Positions 9,312 through 18,269 of a stretch of DNA of 36,647 nucleotides are shown here, piece by piece (positions within the stretch are counted from its first letter, which is position 1; every line of letters starts with the position of its first letter). Both the position numbers and the translations under genes were made by a program. The DNA is taken from contig RFRO01000005.1 of the NCBI GenBank assembly GCA_009924455.1, positions 1 to 36,647 on the forward strand. Direction: 5' to 3'. This stretch comes from Betaproteobacteria bacterium (GTDB lineage: Bacteria; Pseudomonadota; Gammaproteobacteria; Burkholderiales; Burkholderiaceae_C). The notes beneath the pieces are model-generated. The model searched no databases and was not told where the DNA came from. It saw only the letters and a program-made list of their open reading frames with translations.

Positions 9312-9363
9312 CGCCGCCGTGTTGTACGCCCTCCCGCTCCCCCAAAAACCTCTTGCCGATGCA

Positions 9364-9420
9364 ATGGCGACAGCGCACGCGCGGGCGTTCACTTCCAAAA
9401 CCACGACCAAGAAGGGCTGA
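9364..9420 (+). CDS. Possible Thr/Lys-rich leader peptide ahead of asd
   Basis: An ATG at 9364 opens an 18-codon frame ending at TGA 9418-9420. Its last nine residues are TSKTTTKKG, so seven of the nine codons are Thr or Lys. Asd makes the common precursor of threonine, lysine and methionine, so such a peptide could sense charged tRNA-Thr or tRNA-Lys for attenuation. There is no clear ribosome-binding site; the frame also extends back to a GTG at 9319, right where transcription from the candidate -10 would begin. Chance cannot be excluded. Confidence 0.3.
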   Translation: MATAHARAFTSKTTTKKG

Positions 9421-9444
9421 ACAGCTCGGTTCGTCGTGTGCCCT

Positions 9445-9488
9445 CCCGGCCAGACGAGCCGGGCAAACAGTCTGGTCTGACACTGTTT
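9445..9488 (+). promoter_or_regulatory. Competing hairpins in the asd leader
   Basis: Three stems can be drawn. CCCGGC (9445-9450) pairs with GCCGGG (9458-9463). AAACAGT (9465-9471) pairs with ACTGTTT (9482-9488) and runs into T. The alternative CCAGAC (9450-9455) with GTCTGG (9470-9475) overlaps and excludes both. This has the topology of an attenuator, but the terminator-like stem is short and AT-rich. Confidence 0.3.
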
Positions 9489-9509
9489 TACAACTGAAAG
9501 GGCGTTGAA

Positions 9510-10640
9510 ATGAGCACATTAGTAGGGTTGGTTGGCTGGCGCGGCATGGTGGGTTCAGTTTTGATGGACCGCATGCAAACCGAGAACGACTTCGCGCTGA
9601 TTGAGCCCGTGTTTTTCTCCACCTCCAACGCCGGCGGCAAGGCCCCGGCCCAGGCCAAGAACGAAACCACGCTGCAGGACGCGTTCAACATGGACGCACT
9701 CAAACGCTGCGAGATCATCATCAGCACGCAAGGCGGCGACTACACCACCGAAGTGTTCCCCAAGCTGCGCGCCGCTGGCTGGAACGGCCACTGGATTGAC
9801 GCCGCCTCCACGTTACGCATGGCCAAGGACGCGGTCATCATCCTGGATCCGGTCAACCTGCCCGTGATCCACAAAGCCATGGCCGCCGGCGGCAAGAACT
9901 GGGTCGGTGGCAACTGCACCGTGAGCTGCATGCTGATGGGGGTAGGCGCGCTGTTCAAGGCGGGGCTGGTTGAATGGATGTGCACGCAGACCTACCAGGC
10001 GGCTTCGGGCGGAGGCGCGCAGCATATGCGCGAATTGTTGACCCAATATGGCACCCTCAACGGCGAAGTCCGGGCACTTTTAGACGACCCCCAATCGGCC
10101 ATTCTGGAAATTGATCGCAAGGTGATTGCCAAGCAACGCGGCCTGTCAGCCCAGGAAACGGCCAACTTTGGCGTGCCTCTGGGCGGCTCACTGATTCCTT
10201 GGATCGACAAGGATTTGGGCGATGGCACCTCCAAGGAGGAATGGAAGGGCATGGCCGAGGGCAACAAAATTCTCGGTCTGGGCCCGGATTTCGGCAGTGC
10301 CATGATCCCGATCGACAGCACGTGTATCCGCGTCGGCGCGATGCGCTGCCATAGCCAGTCCCTGACCTTCAAACTCAAAAAAAATGTCCCTTTGGCGGAT
10401 ATCGAAGCCATGATTGCCTCGGATAACCAATGGGTATCGGTGGTACCGAACACACGGGAAGCGAGCGTGAAGGCCTTGACGCCGGTGGCGGTGACCGGAA
10501 CGATGAACATTCCCGTCGGGCGCTTGCGCAAGTTGGTAATGGGGCCGGAATACCTGGGCGCATTCACCATCGGTGACCAACTGCTTTGGGGTGCGGCAGA
10601 ACCTTTGCGCCGCATGCTGCGCATACTGTTGGATAAATAA
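9510..10640 (+). CDS. asd: Aspartate-semialdehyde dehydrogenase
   Basis: Asd (376 aa) reduces aspartyl phosphate to aspartate semialdehyde with NADPH, the branch point to lysine, diaminopimelate, threonine and methionine. The N-terminal nucleotide-binding loop is [10 protein letters not shown] (9-18), the catalytic cysteine is C136 in GGNCTVSC, and the acid/base histidine is H281 in [11 protein letters not shown]. This is the Gram-negative long form. The ATG has an AAAGGG ribosome-binding site with a seven-base gap. Upstream lies a 266-base region after the flagellin stop with a candidate -10, a possible leader peptide and hairpins. fimV follows after 82 bases. Confidence 0.97.
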   Translation: MSTLVGLVGWRGMVGSVLMDRMQTENDFALIEPVFFSTSNAGGKAPAQAKNETTLQDAFNMDALKRCEIIISTQGGDYTTEVFPKLRAAGWNGHWIDAASTLRMAKDAVIILDPVNLPVIHKAMAAGGKNWVGGNCTVSCMLMGVGALFKAGLVEWMCTQTYQAASGGGAQHMRELLTQYGTLNGEVRALLDDPQSAILEIDRKVIAKQRGLSAQETANFGVPLGGSLIPWIDKDLGDGTSKEEWKGMAEGNKILGLGPDFGSAMIPIDSTCIRVGAMRCHSQSLTFKLKKNVPLADIEAMIASDNQWVSVVPNTREASVKALTPVAVTGTMNIPVGRLRKLVMGPEYLGAFTIGDQLLWGAAEPLRRMLRILLDK

Positions 10641-10648
10641 TAGTTGTT

Positions 10649-10679
10649 GAAGCGATAATGGTGCGCTCGCGGTCGCTTC
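10649..10679. promoter_or_regulatory. Inverted repeat around a -10-like element ahead of fimV
   Basis: GAAGCGA (10649-10655) and TCGCTTC (10673-10679) form a perfect 7-bp inverted repeat with a 17-base interior. A GATAAT at 10654-10659, which would suit a fimV promoter, overlaps the left arm. No clear -35 is seen. It could be an operator or an mRNA hairpin in the asd-fimV gap. Confidence 0.3.
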
Positions 10680-10722
10680 ACAGACAGTGGCCGATCCCGG
10701 TACCGATTGAAAGACCTGCCCC

Positions 10723-12966
10723 ATGATGAATAGGAAATTCTTGTCTCGCGCGCTGACGAGCAGCCTGTTGGTCGCCTTGAGCTATTGCATGGCGGGAGGT
10801 GCGTGGGCCATTTCGGTCGGTAAGGCGACGGTGCAGTCCAACCTTGGGCAGGGATTGAAGGCGGAGATTGACATCAGCGCCGTCACCGACGCGGAGGCCG
10901 AGTCCCTGACCGTAGAGATTGCCCCTTTGCAGGCGTATGCGGTAGGAAATCTGGATTTCAGCCCCTTGCTGAAGGGCCTCAAAGTATCGCTGAGCCGCCA
11001 AAGCGGCGGCAACATCGCCGTCCGGCTCACCGGAGAGCAGCCTGTGAACGAGCCGGTGCTGCAGGTTTTGCTCGATGTTCGATGGAGCACCGGAAAAATG
11101 GTGCGAGCGTTCACGCTGTTCATAGACCCCCCCCCGGCGGCGCCCGAAAAAACCAAAACCGAAACCAGTTCCATCGTCGGTGCGGCACCGGCGGTGGTAC
11201 TCGTCCCTGAAAACATCCCACCGGTTGCGACTTCAACCGGGGCCGAAGCAACGGGTACGGCCACCGAAGTCAAGGCTGCGCCGGAATCCTCGCCACCAAG
11301 CAGCACTGCAGCCCCTACGCGACGCAGTGCATGGGTCCAAAAAGGTGAAACCGCGGGGCAAATCGCTGCACGGCTGCGGACCGACAACCTGACCACTGAG
11401 CAATTGATGCTCGCCCTGTTACGGGCGAACCCGGACGCCTTTGTGGGTCAGAACATCAACCGCTTGAAGGCGGGGGCCAAACTGACACTGGAGCCTCTGC
11501 CAGAGCCCGAAGCTGTGTCAGCCTCGGCGGCTGCGCGGGAAGTGGCACGCCAAGCAGCGGCATACGCGGCATGGCGAAAAAAGCTTGGAGCCGCCCCTGC
11601 GGGCCACGCGGACGCGCCGTCAAGCACGGGTGGCGAAGGCCGCAGCACCAGTAAGAAAGTGGGTCCCGCACCCGAGTCCGGCAAAGCGTCTGGTGGCCAG
11701 GATGAACTGAAGCTGGGTGCAGCAAAAGAAAAAGACAAGGCCGAAGCGGAGAAATTGGCCGCTGAGATGCAGGCCAAAGAAGACAGCGAACGCAAAGCCG
11801 AGCTGGCCAAAAACATTGAGGCCTTGAAAGAGGCGGCAGCCAAGACGTCTGAAGCAGCGGGATCGGTCGCCCCTGCAGCACCGGCGAAGGAAGAGCCAGC
11901 GGCCGCAACACCGGCTCCTGCAGTTGCAGCCCCGGTACCTGCGCCAGCCGCCGATGCGCCGTGGGAACCGATTTTGCAAACCTTGCGAGCCCTGGACAGC
12001 ACGACCTTGGCGGGCGCCGCAGCGCTGGTGCTGTTGCTCGGTGCATGGCTGGTCGTCCGCATGCGCTCCAGCTCCGCCAGCAATGGCGATGACGCCCCAC
12101 CCTCTGACCCGGCGAATGGCCACACGGCTGAGGAGGTCCAACCCCACCTGGGATCGCGCGAACCGTCGTTGGCTGCAGGTTTTGAGCAGTCCACGGTCGA
12201 TCCGCAAGAACCACCCGCGCCTCTATCGCCACCCAGCGTGCTCTTCTCGGACAGCCAGCTCAAACCCAGCGACAGCTTGGATGCGGTAGCGGAGGCGGAT
12301 GTCTACCTGGCCTATGGGCGTGATGCGCAAGCCGAGGAAATTCTGCGTGAAGCCTTGGGCGTGACACCCAACAAGGTCGAGTTGCACCAAAAGCTTCTGG
12401 ATATTTTTGTGCTCCGCGGCGACGCAGAGGGTTTTGCGGACATTGCGCAGACCATGTCGACCTATCTGGACTCTCAGGGGCCGCAGTGGCTCAAAGTGTG
12501 CGAGTTAGGAGCCCTGTTGGATGGCAACAATCCGCTGTACCACAACCACGCGAGCCCCGGCAGTTTGGATACGGGTGCAGCGCCCTCCGCAGGCGTCAGA
12601 CCCCTCACCATGGAATTCCCGGCGGGCTTGGATTTGAACCTGTCCAAGCCCTCCGATAAGCCGGCGGCAAGTGCGTCGCATGACTTCCGCCCCAGTACCC
12701 AGATTCAGCCGCTGGGCTTTGAATTCAGCTCACAAAACCTGGCATTGACGCCGGACGGCAAGGCGCTTTTGGACACGGCGCAACCGTGGAGCACCCCCGC
12801 TGGCGACGAGGGATCCCGCTTGTTGGACCAGAAAATTGAACTGGCGAGGGAATTTATGGCGGTCAACGATAGCGCTGGTGCACGGATCCTGTTGAACGAA
12901 GTGATCGAGCGCGCCCAAGGCGGTCAGTTGGAACAAGCCAAGCAACTGCTCGCTCAAATAGCCTGA
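10723..12966 (+). CDS. fimV: FimV/HubP family polar protein
   Basis: FimV-type proteins (747 aa here) are inner-membrane, peptidoglycan-binding scaffolds for polar organisation, type IV pili and motility. A signal peptide ends near AWA (residues 27-29), followed by the FimV N-terminal domain (ATVQSNLGQGLKAEIDI). A LysM-like segment lies at about 203-258 (WVQKGETAGQIA, then LMLALLRANPDAFVGQNINR). A long Ala/Glu/Lys-rich linker with coiled-coil character follows, one transmembrane helix at about 427-448, then acidic cytoplasmic TPR-like FimV repeats (VYLAYGRDAQAEEILREALG) and a C-terminal helix pair. A run of nine C residues sits in the coding sequence at 11127-11135. The ATG at 10726 is an equal alternative start. 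truA follows after 43 bases. Confidence 0.92.
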   Translation: MMNRKFLSRALTSSLLVALSYCMAGGAWAISVGKATVQSNLGQGLKAEIDISAVTDAEAESLTVEIAPLQAYAVGNLDFSPLLKGLKVSLSRQSGGNIAVRLTGEQPVNEPVLQVLLDVRWSTGKMVRAFTLFIDPPPAAPEKTKTETSSIVGAAPAVVLVPENIPPVATSTGAEATGTATEVKAAPESSPPSSTAAPTRRSAWVQKGETAGQIAARLRTDNLTTEQLMLALLRANPDAFVGQNINRLKAGAKLTLEPLPEPEAVSASAAAREVARQAAAYAAWRKKLGAAPAGHADAPSSTGGEGRSTSKKVGPAPESGKASGGQDELKLGAAKEKDKAEAEKLAAEMQAKEDSERKAELAKNIEALKEAAAKTSEAAGSVAPAAPAKEEPAAATPAPAVAAPVPAPAADAPWEPILQTLRALDSTTLAGAAALVLLLGAWLVVRMRSSSASNGDDAPPSDPANGHTAEEVQPHLGSREPSLAAGFEQSTVDPQEPPAPLSPPSVLFSDSQLKPSDSLDAVAEADVYLAYGRDAQAEEILREALGVTPNKVELHQKLLDIFVLRGDAEGFADIAQTMSTYLDSQGPQWLKVCELGALLDGNNPLYHNHASPGSLDTGAAPSAGVRPLTMEFPAGLDLNLSKPSDKPAASASHDFRPSTQIQPLGFEFSSQNLALTPDGKALLDTAQPWSTPAGDEGSRLLDQKIELAREFMAVNDSAGARILLNEVIERAQGGQLEQAKQLLAQIA

Positions 12967-13009
12967 TGGGCACAACACCCACCGCATGCCGGTGCCGGGC
13001 TGATTCCGC

Positions 13010-13795
13010 ATGCCGCGTATTGCACTGGGTCTGAGCTACAACGGCGGCGCGTATCAGGGCTGGCAAAGCCAGCTGTCGGGTCTGACCGTGCAGGACAAGT
13101 TGGAGTCTGCGCTCCGACAGTTCTGCGACAACCCCGTCTCCACCCTCTGCGCCGGTCGCACCGATTCCGGTGTCCATGCGCTGATGCAGGTGGCGCACTT
13201 TGATACACCGCTGCAGCGCTCGTCCCATGCCTGGGTTCGGGGAACCAATTCTTACCTGCCTCGCGACATTGCCGTGCAATGGGCCCGCGAAGTCGATCCG
13301 GCATTTCATTGCCGCGCCAGCGCTCAGTCCCGCCGCTACAGCTATGTGTTGCTGCAATCCGAAATTCGGCCCAGCGTCGAAGCCGGCCGCGTAGGTTGGG
13401 CCTTCGGGGAGATGGAACAGAGCCCCATGGCACAGGCCGCGAACTATCTGCTGGGAGAGCAGGATTTCAGCTCCTTCCGGGCCTCGCAATGCCAGGCTTT
13501 ATCGCCCGTGAAAACCATGCTGGCCCTGGATATCCACCGACGCGGCGCGTACTGGCGCTTTGACTTTGAGGCCAACGCTTTTCTGCACCACATGATCCGC
13601 AACATCATGGCGTGCCTGGTCCAGATCGGCCAGGGGAAAAAGCCAGCCACCTGGATGGCCGAGGTTCTCGCGGCGCGCGACCGGCGTGCCGCCGCACCCA
13701 CCTTCTCGCCGGATGGCTTGTACTTTCTGGGGCCCCGCTACGATGCAGGCTGGTCGCTTCCCGTACAAACCCCCACCTTTGACTGGCTGCCCTGA
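13010..13795 (+). CDS. truA: tRNA pseudouridine(38-40) synthase
   Basis: TruA (261 aa) converts uridines 38-40 in the anticodon stem-loop of many tRNAs to pseudouridine. The catalytic aspartate is D52 in AGRTDSGVHA, and FHCRASAQSRRYSYVLL and FLHHMIRNIMACLVQIGQGK are the other conserved blocks. The start at 13010 (MPRIALGLSYNGGAYQGWQ) matches the family. The TGA stop overlaps the ATG of trpF by one base, so the two are translationally coupled. The fimV-truA-trpF order is the usual one in betaproteobacteria. Confidence 0.96.
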   Translation: MPRIALGLSYNGGAYQGWQSQLSGLTVQDKLESALRQFCDNPVSTLCAGRTDSGVHALMQVAHFDTPLQRSSHAWVRGTNSYLPRDIAVQWAREVDPAFHCRASAQSRRYSYVLLQSEIRPSVEAGRVGWAFGEMEQSPMAQAANYLLGEQDFSSFRASQCQALSPVKTMLALDIHRRGAYWRFDFEANAFLHHMIRNIMACLVQIGQGKKPATWMAEVLAARDRRAAAPTFSPDGLYFLGPRYDAGWSLPVQTPTFDWLP

Positions 13796-14511
13796 TGTCC
13801 ACCCCCGCGCCACAACGCACCCGCATCAAAATCTGCGGCCTCACCCGCGAAGCCGACGTGCACGCAGCGGTCGCAGCGGGGGTCGATGCAATTGGTTTCG
13901 TCTTGTACGCCGCCAGCCCGCGTGCCGTCACGCCCGCCAGGGCCGCCGATTTGGCGCGCTTGCTCCCCCCATTTGTGACGCCGGTGCTGCTGTTCGTGAA
14001 CCATTCCACCGAAGATGCCGTGGCGGCGCTGGCCCTGGTGCCGGGGGCCTGGGCCCAATTCCATGGTGATGAGACAGCCGCCCACTGCATGGCGGTGGCG
14101 CGCCAATCGGGTCGGCCTTTTATCCGGGCGGCCCGGATTGATGACAGTACGGCGGGCGAGGGCTTGGACCTCCTAGAATACGCCCAACATTACTCCGAGG
14201 CTCAGGCCCTTTTGCTGGACGCGCATGTGGCGGGTTACGGCGGGGGCGGTAAGGTTTTCAATTGGTCACTGCTTCCTCCAAACGTCGACGCTCACCTCGT
14301 CTTGAGTGGTGGACTCGACTCTGCAAATGTGGGCAACGGCATCGCGCTGCTGCGCCCTCGCTGCCGCACGCTGGCGATTGACGTCAGCTCCGGGGTCGAA
14401 GCCGATGCGCTGGGGGGCGGGACCCTCAAGGGCATCAAAGACCCCGCAAAAATCCACCAATTCGTCGCTGCGGTTCGCGCCGCCGACCACCACCTTGCAG
14501 GAAAGCACTGA
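13795..14511 (+). CDS. trpF: Phosphoribosylanthranilate isomerase
   Basis: TrpF (238 aa) performs the Amadori rearrangement of phosphoribosylanthranilate to CdRP in tryptophan synthesis. It is a monofunctional TIM barrel. The catalytic pair is C14 (IKICGLTRE) and D142 (LLLDAHV), and phosphate-binding loops are seen at LSGGL (170-174) and DVSSGVE (196-202). The start overlaps the truA stop (TGATG). trpB starts three bases after the stop. trpE, trpG, trpD and trpC are not in the window, so the trp genes are split, as is common in this group. Confidence 0.96.
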   Translation: MSTPAPQRTRIKICGLTREADVHAAVAAGVDAIGFVLYAASPRAVTPARAADLARLLPPFVTPVLLFVNHSTEDAVAALALVPGAWAQFHGDETAAHCMAVARQSGRPFIRAARIDDSTAGEGLDLLEYAQHYSEAQALLLDAHVAGYGGGGKVFNWSLLPPNVDAHLVLSGGLDSANVGNGIALLRPRCRTLAIDVSSGVEADALGGGTLKGIKDPAKIHQFVAAVRAADHHLAGKH

Positions 14512-14514
14512 CCC

Positions 14515-15825
14515 ATGTCCACCTATGACCAACCCGATGCGCGGGGCCACTTCGGCACCTACGGCGGCAGCTTTGTCTCCGAGACGCTGACCCACGCCAT
14601 CAACGAACTCAAAGCGGCCTACGCCACATACCAGCACGACCCCGCATTCATCGCGGAATTCAAATCCGAGCTCGCCCACTTTGTAGGCCGCCCCTCGCCG
14701 GTCTACCACGCCGCCCGCATCAGCCGCGAAATCGGCGGCGCGCAGATTTACCTCAAACGCGAGGACCTTAACCACACCGGCGCACACAAGATCAACAACA
14801 CCATCGGCCAAGCCATGCTGGCTAAGCGCATGGGCAAGCCGCGCATCATTGCCGAGACTGGCGCCGGCCAACACGGCGTAGCCACAGCCACCATTTGCGC
14901 GCGCTACGGCCTGGAATGCGTGGTCTACATGGGCAGCGAAGACGTCAAACGCCAAAGCCCCAACGTCTACCGCATGAAGCTGCTGGGCGCCACCGTCGTT
15001 CCGGTTGAAAGCGGCAGCAAGACCCTCAAAGACGCGTTGAACGAAGCCATGCGCGACTGGGTCGCCAATGTGGACAACACCTTCTACATCATCGGCACCG
15101 TGGCCGGACCCCACCCCTACCCCATGATGGTGCGGGACTTCCAAAGCGTGATCGGCCAGGAATGCATTGAACAAATGCCAGCCATGCTGGCGCAGATGAA
15201 AGCCGCGCATGAACAGCCCGACGCGGTAGTCGCCTGCGTGGGCGGTGGCAGCAACGCCATGGGTATTTTTTACCCCTACATCCCTTATGCCAACACCCGC
15301 CTGATCGGCGTCGAAGCGGCAGGTGCGGGCCTGGAGAGCGGCAAGCACTCGGCTTCCATCCAGCGTGGCAGCCCGGGCGTTTTGCACGGCAACCGCACCT
15401 ATGTTTTGCAGGATGACAACGGCCAAGTCACCGAAACCCACAGCATCAGCGCCGGACTGGACTACCCCGGCGTCGGCCCCGAACACGCGTTTTTGAACGA
15501 CATCGGCCGCGCCGAGTACGTCGGCATCACCGACGATGAGGCCTTGTCTGCGTTCCACCACCTCTGCCGCACCGAGGGCATCATCCCCGCGCTGGAGTCC
15601 AGCCACGCGCTGTCCTACGCCATGAAACTGGCCAAAACCATGCGCCCGGACCAGTCCATATTGGTCAACCTCTCGGGCCGGGGCGACAAAGACATTGGCA
15701 CGGTGGCCGATTTGAGCAACGGCGACTTCTTCTGCCGCCCGAGCTGCCAAGGGCAATCGGTCAAGGGCGGTACCGCGCCCAAAGAAGCCATCGTGACATT
15801 CCACGGCGAGCGGGCTATTGCATGA
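14515..15825 (+). CDS. trpB: Tryptophan synthase beta chain
   Basis: TrpB (436 aa) joins indole and serine to make tryptophan in the alpha2-beta2 complex. The PLP lysine is K92 ([12 protein letters not shown]), the catalytic glutamate E114 (AETGAGQHG), and the phosphate-binding loop is [12 protein letters not shown]. The conserved core ends around [12 protein letters not shown]; a tail of about 40 residues follows, somewhat longer than in enteric TrpB. The ATG is three bases after the trpF stop. Its stop overlaps the trpA start (ATGA). Confidence 0.97.
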   Translation: MSTYDQPDARGHFGTYGGSFVSETLTHAINELKAAYATYQHDPAFIAEFKSELAHFVGRPSPVYHAARISREIGGAQIYLKREDLNHTGAHKINNTIGQAMLAKRMGKPRIIAETGAGQHGVATATICARYGLECVVYMGSEDVKRQSPNVYRMKLLGATVVPVESGSKTLKDALNEAMRDWVANVDNTFYIIGTVAGPHPYPMMVRDFQSVIGQECIEQMPAMLAQMKAAHEQPDAVVACVGGGSNAMGIFYPYIPYANTRLIGVEAAGAGLESGKHSASIQRGSPGVLHGNRTYVLQDDNGQVTETHSISAGLDYPGVGPEHAFLNDIGRAEYVGITDDEALSAFHHLCRTEGIIPALESSHALSYAMKLAKTMRPDQSILVNLSGRGDKDIGTVADLSNGDFFCRPSCQGQSVKGGTAPKEAIVTFHGERAIA

Positions 15826-16670
15826 ACCAGCCGCACCGCATCCAAACCACGCTGGCGGCGCTCAAGGCCCAGGGGCGCACCGCGCTGATTCCCTACATCA
15901 CGGCGGGCTTTCCGTTTGCCGACATCACGCCCGATCTGATGCACGCCATGGTGCGCGGAGGAGCCGATGTGATTGAGCTCGGCGTCCCCTTCTCGGACCC
16001 CAGCGCGGACGGCCCGGTGATCCAACGCTCAGGCGACCGCGCGCTGGCTTTCGGAATCGGCATGTCGCAGGTGCTGGAGATGGTGCGTGTATTTCGCGCC
16101 ACCGACACCCGCACACCCATCGTGCTCATGGGCTACGCCAACCCGGTGGAACGCTACGACCAGAAACACAGCGCACCTGCAGGTGCCAGCGCCTTTGTGC
16201 GCGACGCTGCCGCCGCGGGCGTGGACGGCGTGCTGATCGTCGATTACCCGCCGGAAGAGTGCGTGGCGTTTGCGGCCGACCTGCGCGCCCACGGAATGGA
16301 CCTGATTTTTCTGCTCGCCCCCACCAGCACCGACGAACGTATGGCGCAGGTCGCGCGGGTCGCCAGCGGCTACGTGTACTACGTCTCGCTCAAAGGCGTG
16401 ACAGGTTCCGGTGCGCTCGACACGGCGGCAGTCGAGGCCATGCTGCCGCGCATCCGCCAACACATCGACATTCCGGTGGGCGTGGGCTTTGGCATCCGCG
16501 ACGCCGAAACGGCCAAAACCTTGGGGGCGGTGGCTGACGCCGTGGTCATTGGCAGCCGCATCATCCAATTGGTTGAAAATGAGCCCCGCGCCAGCGTCTG
16601 CCAGACCATGCAGACCTTTTTAGGCGACATCCGCCAGGCCTTGGACAGCAAGGTCCCGTCACACCCTTGA
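15822..16670 (+). CDS. trpA: Tryptophan synthase alpha chain
   Basis: TrpA (282 aa) cleaves indole-3-glycerol phosphate and passes indole through a tunnel to TrpB. The catalytic residues are E52 ([10 protein letters not shown]) and D63 (SADGPVIQ), equivalent to E. coli E49 and D60. The phosphate-binding end of the barrel ([20 protein letters not shown]) is intact. The start overlaps the trpB stop by four bases. accD starts 10 bases after the stop. Confidence 0.97.
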   Translation: MNQPHRIQTTLAALKAQGRTALIPYITAGFPFADITPDLMHAMVRGGADVIELGVPFSDPSADGPVIQRSGDRALAFGIGMSQVLEMVRVFRATDTRTPIVLMGYANPVERYDQKHSAPAGASAFVRDAAAAGVDGVLIVDYPPEECVAFAADLRAHGMDLIFLLAPTSTDERMAQVARVASGYVYYVSLKGVTGSGALDTAAVEAMLPRIRQHIDIPVGVGFGIRDAETAKTLGAVADAVVIGSRIIQLVENEPRASVCQTMQTFLGDIRQALDSKVPSHP

Positions 16671-16680
16671 GGAGCCCCGC

Positions 16681-17553
16681 ATGAGCTGGATCGAAAAACT
16701 GCTACCCGCCAAAATCCAACCCAGCGACCCGACCGAGCGCCGCAGCGTGCCCGAAGGGTTGTGGATCAAGTGCCCGAGTTGCGAAACCGTTTTGTACAAG
16801 ACCGACCTGGAGCAAAACCAGAACGTTTGTCCCACTTGCAGCCACCACCACCGCATCGGCGCCCGGGCCCGGCTGAATGTGTTTCTGGACGGCGAAGGCC
16901 GCTACGAAATCGGCCAGGAAGTGCTGCCGGTTGACGCACTCAAGTTCAAAGACAGCCGCAAATACACCGAGCGCCTGAAAGAGGCGCTGGAGAACACCGG
17001 CGAGACCGACGCGCTGGTGGTCATGGGCGGCAGCGTGCAAGGCATCGGTTTGGTGGCAGCGTGCTTTGAGTTTGAATTCATGGGGGGCAGCATGGGCTCG
17101 GTGGTGGGCGAGCGCTTTGTACGCGGCGTGGAAACTGCGGTCGAGCAAAAAGTGCCGTTTGTCTGTTTCACCGCAACCGGCGGCGCGCGCATGCAAGAGG
17201 GTCTGCTCTCGCTCATGCAAATGGCCAAAACCAATGCGGCCCTGACCCGGTTGGCTAAAAAGGGCTTACCCTTTATCAGCGTGCTGACGGACCCGACCAT
17301 GGGTGGCGTTTCAGCGGGCTTTGCATTCCTGGGCGACGTGGTGATTGCCGAGCCTAAAGCGCTGATCGGTTTTGCCGGTCCCCGGGTGATTGAGTCCACC
17401 GTGCGGGTCACGTTGCCCGAAGGTTTTCAACGCTCGGAGTTCTTGCAGTCCAAGGGCGCTGTCGACATGATTTGCGACCGGCGCGAGCTGCGCAAAACCG
17501 TGGCCGAATCACTGGCCATGCTGCAAAACCTGCCCGCTGACGCGGTCATCTAA
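16681..17553 (+). CDS. accD: Acetyl-CoA carboxylase carboxyltransferase subunit beta
   Basis: AccD (290 aa) forms, with AccA, the carboxyltransferase that makes malonyl-CoA for fatty-acid synthesis. The N-terminal four-cysteine zinc ribbon is present (C31, C34, C50, C53), followed by the crotonase-type carboxyltransferase domain with GGARMQEG and the acyl-CoA loops [13 protein letters not shown] and GFAGPRVIE. The ATG follows GAGGAGCCCCGC, a good ribosome-binding context. It ends only 13 bases before the convergent yggT stop. folC, which often follows accD in betaproteobacteria, is not here. Confidence 0.97.
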   Translation: MSWIEKLLPAKIQPSDPTERRSVPEGLWIKCPSCETVLYKTDLEQNQNVCPTCSHHHRIGARARLNVFLDGEGRYEIGQEVLPVDALKFKDSRKYTERLKEALENTGETDALVVMGGSVQGIGLVAACFEFEFMGGSMGSVVGERFVRGVETAVEQKVPFVCFTATGGARMQEGLLSLMQMAKTNAALTRLAKKGLPFISVLTDPTMGGVSAGFAFLGDVVIAEPKALIGFAGPRVIESTVRVTLPEGFQRSEFLQSKGAVDMICDRRELRKTVAESLAMLQNLPADAVI

Positions 17554-17566
17554 AGCGGCGTTGCAG

Positions 17567-18133
17567 CTAAACCCAGGCCAGCACCCAGGCCTGGGCGCTG
17601 AGCATGACCAGATTGGCAATCTGAAGCAGCACCAACAAAGCCAGCGGCGACAAATCAACCCCGCCCACCAAAGGCAGTTGCCGGCGGATCGGCGTCAACG
17701 GCGGCGCGACCAAGCGGTCCAGCAGGTCCGTTGCTTCTGAATTCATCCGGATCCACGACAGCATGGCGTAGATCACGACCAAGCCGGTCAGCCCCGAGAT
17801 CAGCAAACGCACAACACCAAAAAACGCCATCACCGGCACCGACACGCCATCGCCCTGCGCACCCTGCAAAACCCACAACACACCGAACTGCGCCAACTCC
17901 AACAAAAACGCCGCGAGCAGACTGGCCACATCCACCGCCGGAGTGCGTGGCAGCACGCGGCGCAGGGGCAGCACGATCCAATCGCTGAGCGCAAAAATAA
18001 AAGGGCCTGCGGGGTTGCCGGCCCGCACCGACATCGGTATGCGCTGGAACTGCATATAGGCACGCAGCAAACACATGCCGGCTACCAGACCGACTGCGAC
18101 ATCGAGCAGCAAATAAACAATTTGGTAAATCAT
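17567..18133 (-). CDS. YggT family integral membrane protein
   Basis: This 188-aa protein contains two YggT repeats, each with two hydrophobic helices and an amphipathic segment ([12 protein letters not shown]...[14 protein letters not shown], then [30 protein letters not shown]). YggT proteins are inner-membrane proteins with roles in osmotic tolerance or cell-envelope organisation; the molecular role is unclear. The ATG at 18133 is chosen; an in-frame GTG at 18148 adds five residues. Near the stop, CCCAGGCC (17572-17579) and GGCCTGGG (17588-17595) form an 8-bp inverted repeat followed on the minus strand by TTTAG, possibly a weak terminator between the convergent genes. Confidence 0.9.
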   Translation of the reverse strand: MIYQIVYLLLDVAVGLVAGMCLLRAYMQFQRIPMSVRAGNPAGPFIFALSDWIVLPLRRVLPRTPAVDVASLLAAFLLELAQFGVLWVLQGAQGDGVSVPVMAFFGVVRLLISGLTGLVVIYAMLSWIRMNSEATDLLDRLVAPPLTPIRRQLPLVGGVDLSPLALLVLLQIANLVMLSAQAWVLAWV

Positions 18134-18202
18134 GTGGCGGGCTCTCACCCCGATGCACAGTGCAGGGGTGTCGAAGAATCATAGCGGCTCCATCCCCGCT
18201 CT

Positions 18203-18208
18203 TAAAAT
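18203..18208 (+). promoter_or_regulatory. Candidate -10 element for lysS
   Basis: TAAAAT, within CTTAAAATGCC, lies 61 bases upstream of the lysS ATG in the 136-bp divergent yggT/lysS gap. No good -35 is seen at the right distance. It resembles the candidate -10 elements of leuC and asd. Confidence 0.35.
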
Positions 18209-18269
18209 GCCAATTTGCCCGGCACGCGCTGGAGCACCAACTCCCATTTCCCTACCCAGCACCCCCCAC

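Noticed and set aside
9209-9508. A 99-codon plus-strand frame across the asd leader
   Set aside because: It overlaps the flagellin end, its translation is Arg/Pro-rich and low in information, and it has no ribosome-binding site.
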